In this document: one piece after another, positions 59,030-64,000 of the stretch | Numbering within the stretch: position 1 is the stretch's first letter | Layout of the letters: every line of letters begins with the position of its first letter | NCBI GenBank assembly: GCA_025352665.1 | Contig: JANXSM010000138.1 | Location: forward strand, 1-64,000 | DNA from: Rhodospirillales bacterium | GTDB taxonomy: Bacteria; Pseudomonadota; Alphaproteobacteria; Acetobacterales; Acetobacteraceae | Reading direction: 5' to 3' | DNA length: 64,000 nt | The notes under the pieces: generated by a model | The model's database searches: none | Seen by the model: only the letters and a program-made list of their open reading frames with translations | What the model was told of the DNA's origin: nothing | Program-made: the position numbers and the translations under genes

Positions 59030-59779
59030 ATGCCATTCTACGAAAGAGGGGATACCCAAATCCGTTACGAGGAAACCGGATCTGGCTTTCCTCTGCTCCT
59101 CGTTCCCGGCGGCGGCCTGAACTCGCGCATTAGCAATTGGCCAAATGCGGTTTTCAACTCGATGGACCTATTTAAGGACGAGTTTCGTTGCATCACGATG
59201 GATCAGCGCAATGCAAACGGCGGGGAGTCCAGCGGCCCAATCCCTGCTGCTGACCCGTGGGACGCGTTTGCCGACGACCAGCTGGGACTGATGGATCATC
59301 TCGGGATCAAACAATTCCTTTTCATGGGCTACTGCATCGGCGGTTGCTTCGCGCTCAAGCTGATGGAGCGGGCGCCAGAACGCGTGATCGCGGGCGTGCT
59401 GGTCCAGACGGTCGGGCATCACCCAGAGCACCCGGATTACATGTTCAATTCAGGACGGGACGTCTGGGCGCCAGAGTTGCTAGCCCGGCGGCCCGATCTC
59501 GATATGGGGCAGGTAAAGCGTTATCTCCATGACCTTTACCGCGTCAGGCCCGAGTTCGTTTACAGCGTGTCGCCAGACTTTGCGCGTTCCTGCCAAACGC
59601 CAATTCTGGTCCTGCCGGACGAAACTCCTGCCCATCCGCTCATATCCTCTGTCGAGGTCGCCTCACTCTGCGCGAATGCGGAGATAACAGTTTTTCCGTG
59701 GCGTGAGCCGCCGGCGCTAAAGGCTAGGACGATCAATCGGGTTCGACTCTTCCTTCGGGCGCATCAGCCCACCGGCTGA
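59030..59779 (+). CDS. Alpha/beta hydrolase with a cysteine at the nucleophile position
   Basis: A 249-residue protein. The start at 59030 has a GGAGAG site; the longer frame to 58898 is not conserved. It has LLLVPGGGLNSRIS (oxyanion hole), MDQRNANGGESSG, and the elbow GYCIGGCFAL, where Cys replaces the usual Ser, as in dienelactone hydrolases. The late acid is in LPDETPAHPL and a His follows at about residue 209, while the C-terminal His of most families is not obvious. A lactonase or dienelactone-type role fits the aromatic catabolic context. Confidence 0.83.
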   Translation: MPFYERGDTQIRYEETGSGFPLLLVPGGGLNSRISNWPNAVFNSMDLFKDEFRCITMDQRNANGGESSGPIPAADPWDAFADDQLGLMDHLGIKQFLFMGYCIGGCFALKLMERAPERVIAGVLVQTVGHHPEHPDYMFNSGRDVWAPELLARRPDLDMGQVKRYLHDLYRVRPEFVYSVSPDFARSCQTPILVLPDETPAHPLISSVEVASLCANAEITVFPWREPPALKARTINRVRLFLRAHQPTG

Positions 59780-59780
59780 C

Positions 59781-60712
59781 TGTGAACCGCCCCGGGTTTG
59801 TCGGAGGCTCCCACTCCCCAATGGGATGGAGCCATGACAAGCCAGACGACGAACAAATTCTCGCCTGAAGTCCGCGAGCGAGCGGTGCGGATGGTTTTCG
59901 ATCACGAGGGCGATCACGCGTCATGCTGGGCGGCGATGTCCTCGATTGCGGGCGAGATCGGCTGCTCGCCGCACACGCTGTCGGATTGGGTCAAAAAGTC
60001 CGATCGTGACAGCGGCGCACGCCAGGTGTTCCCTTCGATATTACGGCCAAGGTCAAGGCACTGGAACGCGAGGTCCGCGAGGTGCGGCAAGCCAAAAGGT
60101 CTTGCCGATCCCCCATCTACCTACCACGACCACGCCGCCAAGCGGACTGATCCCGGCAAGCTGTCCGCTCGGGCCAGACGGGACATGACGCTCAGGCCCA
60201 AGATTCAGCGGGTGTTCACGGAAAACTTCGAGGTCGACGGGGTGCGCAAGATTTGGCGGCAATTGGCGCGGGAAGCCTGTGATATCGCTCGCTGTGCAGT
60301 CGATGCGCGAAATCGGCATACAACGGCTCATCCGTGGTAAGCCAATTCGCACCACGGTCAGCGACAAGGCCGCTCCATCACAGCGACCGTGGCAGCCAAC
60401 CCGAGTTCAAGTCGTCGTCGCAACAGTCATGTGGGCCACTCGTAGGTGCTCGTCAAACGCCTTGGCCGAGACCATCAACGGACTTCATAAAGCCGAGGTC
60501 ATTCATCAGCGCGGAGCTTGGCGCTCATTCGGGGCCGTCGCGTTCGCCACGCTGGAGTGGGTGGATTGGTTAAAGCACCGCCGGCTGCTGGGACCCATCG
60601 GAAACCTCCCGCCAGCCGAGGCGGAATCGCAATATTTCGCAGCTATCGACCAAGTTAAAATCGTCGCAGCACTTTATCCAACCAGCCGCCGGAGAACCCG
60701 GGGCGGTTCACA
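59781..60712 (+). mobile_element. IS3-family element, deleted and decayed (932 bp), with intact inverted repeats
   Basis: Terminal inverted repeats TGTGAACCGCCCCGGGTT at 59781 and inverted at 60712 match perfectly for 18 bp, then partially for 11 more. OrfA starts at 59834 ([32 protein letters not shown]) and frameshifts near 60025. OrfB remnants are [37 protein letters not shown], then a jump over the DDE core to NALAETINGLHKAEVIH and HRRLLGPIGNLPPAEAE. Roughly 300 bp are missing. No target duplication is visible (GAC versus AGC). Confidence 0.88.
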
Positions 60713-60734
60713 AGCTGTTTATGGCACTGTGAGA

Positions 60735-61859
60735 TTAGGAACGGTGATACAGAGCGGCGGCATTGTCTATAAAGAAGGCTTGTCGTTCTTGCGGGCTCAC
60801 CTTGAGGCCAAGCGCCCTGGCGGGGTCATCATAGTCCCAGTGGGGGTAGTCGGTGGCAAACAGAAGCCTATCCCAACCGATCCATTCGATGATGTCGCGC
60901 AGATGCTCGCGAGGCTCGGGCTCCTCCATCGGCTGCGTTGTGAGCCACACATGCTCACGAATGTATTCAGAAGGCAGTCGCTTGAGATGCGGCACTTCCG
61001 AACGAAGCGCCTTGTAGGTGCGGTCCATCCGCCATGCCAAGGAGGGCAGCCACGCAAAACCAGACTCGATCAGCACAAGCTTCAGCGTGGGGAAACGCTC
61101 GAACACGCCCTCCATGACGAAGCTCGTGAGCATCGACTGGCAGGACTGCGAGTGGCCGATCATGTCCTCGATGTAGAAACTCGGCCAGCCCGTGCTGGTC
61201 ACGGGTTGGCCGCCATTTCCGAACGCGTGCACGCCAACCGGCAAACCTGCGCGGACCGCGGCCTCGTAGATTGGCCAGTATCGCTGCATTCCCAAAGGCT
61301 GCTGCGTGCGGCTCAACAGGAGCACCTGCACCACATCGGGATGGCCGGCCCAATGGTCGATCTCTGCAGCCGCAGCGATCGGGTCTTCATAGGGCACCAC
61401 GAGCGACGCCTTCAGGCGTGGCTCCGGCTGCGTCCATTCCGCGATCTGCCACTCGTTAAGCGCTCGGGCCACGGCGATGGACAGCTCAATATTGGCGAAG
61501 CCACCGGGATGTGGGCGGATCATGTTGAGAATTCCCAACTCGATCCCGCACGAGTCGAGGAGATGTGACCGCATAAAATCCAGATCGCTGCCAGGCCTGC
61601 CACCCGTGGGGGGCCATGCATCGCGACGCGACGCATCCGGCTGGCCCTTCGGGTATTGCGGCCCGGAAGCATTGCCCTGGCGCGCCCGGAATCCGTAGGT
61701 GTCGATATGATCGCACCAGCGCTTTGCCAAATACTTGTGGATCAGATTGAAAGATTTTGGGCTGTGATGAATGTCGCAGTCAGCGATCGCCATTCTGCTT
61801 TGCGCAGGGTTGGTTTGCGCAGGGCCGGCCGCTGCGGGTTGGCGGACCTCGACGTTCAT
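60735..61859 (-). CDS. Amidohydrolase-family metal-dependent hydrolase
   Basis: A 374-residue amidohydrolase 2-type TIM barrel. Ligand candidates are DCDIHHSP near the N-terminus, VHAFGNGG and Asp in FATDYPHWDYDDP. The His on strand 6 is replaced in LVLIESGFAWLPSLAWRMD, as in many members of this subgroup. It is leftward and divergent from the second solute-binding protein (129 bp). Its substrate is unknown; relatives often decarboxylate or hydrolyse ring carboxylates. Confidence 0.85.
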   Translation of the reverse strand: MNVEVRQPAAAGPAQTNPAQSRMAIADCDIHHSPKSFNLIHKYLAKRWCDHIDTYGFRARQGNASGPQYPKGQPDASRRDAWPPTGGRPGSDLDFMRSHLLDSCGIELGILNMIRPHPGGFANIELSIAVARALNEWQIAEWTQPEPRLKASLVVPYEDPIAAAAEIDHWAGHPDVVQVLLLSRTQQPLGMQRYWPIYEAAVRAGLPVGVHAFGNGGQPVTSTGWPSFYIEDMIGHSQSCQSMLTSFVMEGVFERFPTLKLVLIESGFAWLPSLAWRMDRTYKALRSEVPHLKRLPSEYIREHVWLTTQPMEEPEPREHLRDIIEWIGWDRLLFATDYPHWDYDDPARALGLKVSPQERQAFFIDNAAALYHRS

Positions 61860-61988
61860 GCCGTCCTCCTGAATCCTCTTCTGTCACAGGACACCACACT
61901 TGCGCAGGTTGGTGCAACGCCGTTTAGTTTGACGCGGTGGAGTACGGACTGTCGAAAGCGACGGACGGCCATCGCGGGGAGAGCAAAC

Positions 61989-63593
61989 ATGCTGCAAAGC
62001 ATTCTGACGCGGCGCGCCTTTGCGGGCGCCGCTCTGGTAACGGGCTCCACATTGGCTCGGCAAGCCAGCGCCGCAGTGCAGCGACCGTTCAAGTTTGCCT
62101 TTGCCAACAGCGATCTCGGCAGCGCCGATCCAATCAACATTCGCGCGGGCAACGACGACGTGATCTGCCGGCAGGTCTTTATGAGCCTGGTTAGCCCGCC
62201 GTATGGAACAGCCGACAACGACCCGGCAAAATGCCAGTCGGAACTCGCCGAACGCTGGGACGCCTCGCCTGACAACAAGGTCTGGACGTTCTTTCTGCGC
62301 AAGGGCATCGAATTCCATCGCGGCTACGGCGAAGTGACGGCAGACGACGTGAAGTTCACCTTCGATCGGGTGCGCAGCAACACGTCCGGCTCGCTCTATG
62401 CGGAAGGCTACGGTGATATCGAAAAGATCGAGGCGCTCGATCGCACCACGGTGCGGTTCCATCTAACGCAGTCCAACCCGATCTTCTTTGCCACGCATCT
62501 GTTCCCGCGCGAGGGCGCCTTCATCGTGTCGCGCAAGGCCGTGGAGGAAATGGGGGCGGCATTCCAGCGCAACCCGGTTGGCAGCGGCGCCTACGAGTTC
62601 GCAGCCTATCAGCCAGGACGCCAGGTGACGTTGAAGGCCAACCCGAAGTTTCACCGGGGGCCGGCGAAGCTCAACGAACTGCAATTCCTCTACATGCCTG
62701 AGACGGCCGCACGCACAATCGCGTTCCGGAAAGGCGACCTCGACTTCATCGACGGCGCCCGTGCCCCCGGATGGGCACCAGATCTGCGGCGCGTCATGCC
62801 CTCGGCCAAGATCGTGGTGCTGTTCCCCGGCAGCACCCAGCTCATGCATCTGGATACGTCGCGCAAACCGTTCAACGATCTGCGGGTGCGCCAGGCGATG
62901 GCGTACGGTCTGGACCGGTCGGTCTTCAAGGAAGCCTATGGCGAACTGTCAGGCCCGCTGTGGGGCATGAACGCACCGGGGACTTACGGTGCGCTCGGCG
63001 AGGCGGACACGCCGGCGGAGCTGCGCTATGCGTTCAATCCCGCGCGCGCCAAGGCGCTGCTGGCCGAAGCGGGTTACCCCGAAGGCCTGTCGGTCAACGT
63101 CTATATCAGCAAGCGCGAGGACTACCTGACCAACATGCTGTTGGTGCAGGACCAGTTGAAGAAGGTCGGCATCACCATCAATGTCTCGCTGGTTGACCAT
63201 GCCACCTATCATTCCGACAATCGCAAGGACAAAAATCCGATCATCGTGCAGTCAGGCCCCAACACCGAGACGGCGGCGCGGTGGGATGCGACGTATTTCG
63301 CCGCGGGGTCGAACACCACGCCCGACGGCCGGGGCGGCAGCAACTTCAGCCATTACGGCGTTGGCATCCCCGGCATCGACGCCGAACTGGGCGCGGCGCG
63401 GTTGGAATCGGACGGCACCAAACAGGCCGCGATGCTGCGCGATGTCGAGCGGCATCTGCTGCGCGACCTGCCGGCATTGCCGCTGCAATGCCTGGGATGG
63501 GTCTGGGTGCAGCAGCCCTACGTCAAGATCCCGTTCGCGTTGAGGTCAGGGATGCTCAACTTCCCGATGGAGAACGTCGAGCTCGAGAAATAG
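61989..63593 (+). CDS. Family-5 ABC substrate-binding protein, DppA type (second)
   Basis: A 534-residue binding protein starting at ATG 61989 (GGGGAGAG site). The signal peptide carries a twin-arginine-like TRRAFAGAALVTG. SBP_bac_5 features are FFLRKGIEFHRGYGEVTADDVKFTFDR, NPVGSGAYEF and QAMAYGLDRSVF. The permease starts 3 bp later, so this is the functional partner of the transporter that leaves the window. Similar in length to the protein at 57090 but a different subgroup. Confidence 0.92.
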   Translation: MLQSILTRRAFAGAALVTGSTLARQASAAVQRPFKFAFANSDLGSADPINIRAGNDDVICRQVFMSLVSPPYGTADNDPAKCQSELAERWDASPDNKVWTFFLRKGIEFHRGYGEVTADDVKFTFDRVRSNTSGSLYAEGYGDIEKIEALDRTTVRFHLTQSNPIFFATHLFPREGAFIVSRKAVEEMGAAFQRNPVGSGAYEFAAYQPGRQVTLKANPKFHRGPAKLNELQFLYMPETAARTIAFRKGDLDFIDGARAPGWAPDLRRVMPSAKIVVLFPGSTQLMHLDTSRKPFNDLRVRQAMAYGLDRSVFKEAYGELSGPLWGMNAPGTYGALGEADTPAELRYAFNPARAKALLAEAGYPEGLSVNVYISKREDYLTNMLLVQDQLKKVGITINVSLVDHATYHSDNRKDKNPIIVQSGPNTETAARWDATYFAAGSNTTPDGRGGSNFSHYGVGIPGIDAELGAARLESDGTKQAAMLRDVERHLLRDLPALPLQCLGWVWVQQPYVKIPFALRSGMLNFPMENVELEK

Positions 63594-63596
63594 CTG

Positions 63597-64000
63597 ATGG
63601 GCCGGTACATCCTCCAGCGCCTGATCGATGCGGTCCCGACGGTTTTGCTGTCGCTGACCTTGGTTTTCGCAGCGCTTCGCATTCTGCCAGGCGATCCGGC
63701 GGTGGCCATGCTCGGCGACCGGGCGCCGATCGAACAGATCGAGGCGTTCCGACACAAGGTCGGCCTCGATCAGTCACTGCCGATGCAATATGTGAACTTC
63801 CTCGCCGAAGTGGCCACTGGCAATTTTGGACGATCGTTGGCCAACGACACGCCGATCACGCAGCTTTTGGCAGACAATCTTCCCTACACGCTGGAGTTGA
63901 CCGGGTTCGCCACCTTGATCAGCCTGCTGATCGGAATTCCCATCGGCATCATCTCCGCCGTGGCGCATGGTCGCCTGCCGGATCATGTGGCACGGCTGTT
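63597..64000 (+). CDS. ABC transporter permease, DppB type (partial)
   Basis: ATG 63597 lies 3 bp after the binding-protein stop. It reads MGRYILQRLIDAVPTVLLSL, a typical first helix of DppB-like permeases, then RILPGDPAVAMLGD, a periplasmic domain, and the second helix TLELTGFATLISLLIGIPIG, before the window edge. The 3' end and the remaining transporter genes lie beyond the window. Confidence 0.9.
   Translation, partial: MGRYILQRLIDAVPTVLLSLTLVFAALRILPGDPAVAMLGDRAPIEQIEAFRHKVGLDQSLPMQYVNFLAEVATGNFGRSLANDTPITQLLADNLPYTLELTGFATLISLLIGIPIGIISAVAHGRLPDHVARL

Noticed and set aside
1-64000. CRISPR arrays, tRNA or rRNA genes, prophage, toxin-antitoxin or defence systems.
   Set aside because: No regularly spaced repeats, cloverleaf candidates, phage structural genes or defence domains were found on reading both strands.

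Overview
This 64 kb window is high-GC DNA from an alphaproteobacterium, most likely in or near the Acetobacteraceae. That placement is an inference from the phosphoketolase / pentose-phosphate gene set, the short GntZ-type 6-phosphogluconate dehydrogenase, the neighbouring cyclic beta-glucan synthase and the IS families present. The window is an accessory, decaying region. Intact catabolic operons alternate with pseudogenes and with remnants of at least six IS families (IS630, IS1595, IS21, IS701, IS3 and an IS66-like type), plus a MITE-like element and a dispersed 106-bp palindromic repeat. No tRNA, rRNA, CRISPR array or phage module was seen.

Layout. (1) 1-0.6 kb: IS630 transposase running off the left edge. 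(2) 0.9-9.5 kb: an arabinoside-use locus. GH51 arabinofuranosidase and a complete sugar ABC transporter run leftward. A GntR/FadR regulator and a DUF4965 protein run rightward from a shared 56-bp promoter gap. A six-codon leader ORF overlaps the regulator start. (3) 9.5-16.5 kb: leftward operon of two enolase-superfamily enzymes with a Liv-type ABC transporter whose permease LivM and ATPase LivG are fused. (4) 16.5-17.9 kb: IS1595 and IS21 remnants. (5) 17.9-42.8 kb: a central-carbon island. Rightward glk-tal-pgi, and leftward zwf, gnd, rpiB, tpiA and xfp-fba-phosphatase, followed by acetate kinase, a proton-type P-ATPase, PPK2 and cyclic beta-1,2-glucan synthase. xfp, fba, glk, tal, pgi, zwf and rpiB look intact. 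The glucan synthase, PPK2, ATPase, acetate kinase, phosphatase and tpiA are broken, and gnd carries an in-frame deletion. (6) 43.1-44.2 kb: slipin/SPFH protein with a small membrane protein. (7) 44.6-64 kb: a patchwork aromatic/carboxylate catabolic region. It holds two MFS-SnoaL gene pairs, an amidohydrolase, a VOC extradiol dioxygenase, a FAH-family fragment, an MhpA-like FAD hydroxylase, alpha/beta hydrolases, a GST and two family-5 solute-binding proteins, the last followed by a DppB-type permease that leaves the window. It also has broken LysR and GntR regulators and an intact TetR regulator.

How it fits together. The island can phosphorylate glucose, oxidise glucose-6-phosphate, rearrange pentose phosphates and split xylulose-5-P or fructose-6-P with phosphoketolase. 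The outputs that would have used acetyl phosphate, polyphosphate and the proton gradient, and the glucan product gene, are dead. The most unexpected signal is a 20-bp motif, GCAGSSTCGGAAACTACYCA, found 75-140 bp upstream of three leftward island genes (the acetate kinase fragment, xfp and a membrane-protein pseudogene). It looks like a shared control site. Lesions include clean in-frame deletions as well as stops and frameshifts, so they are unlikely to be only sequencing errors.
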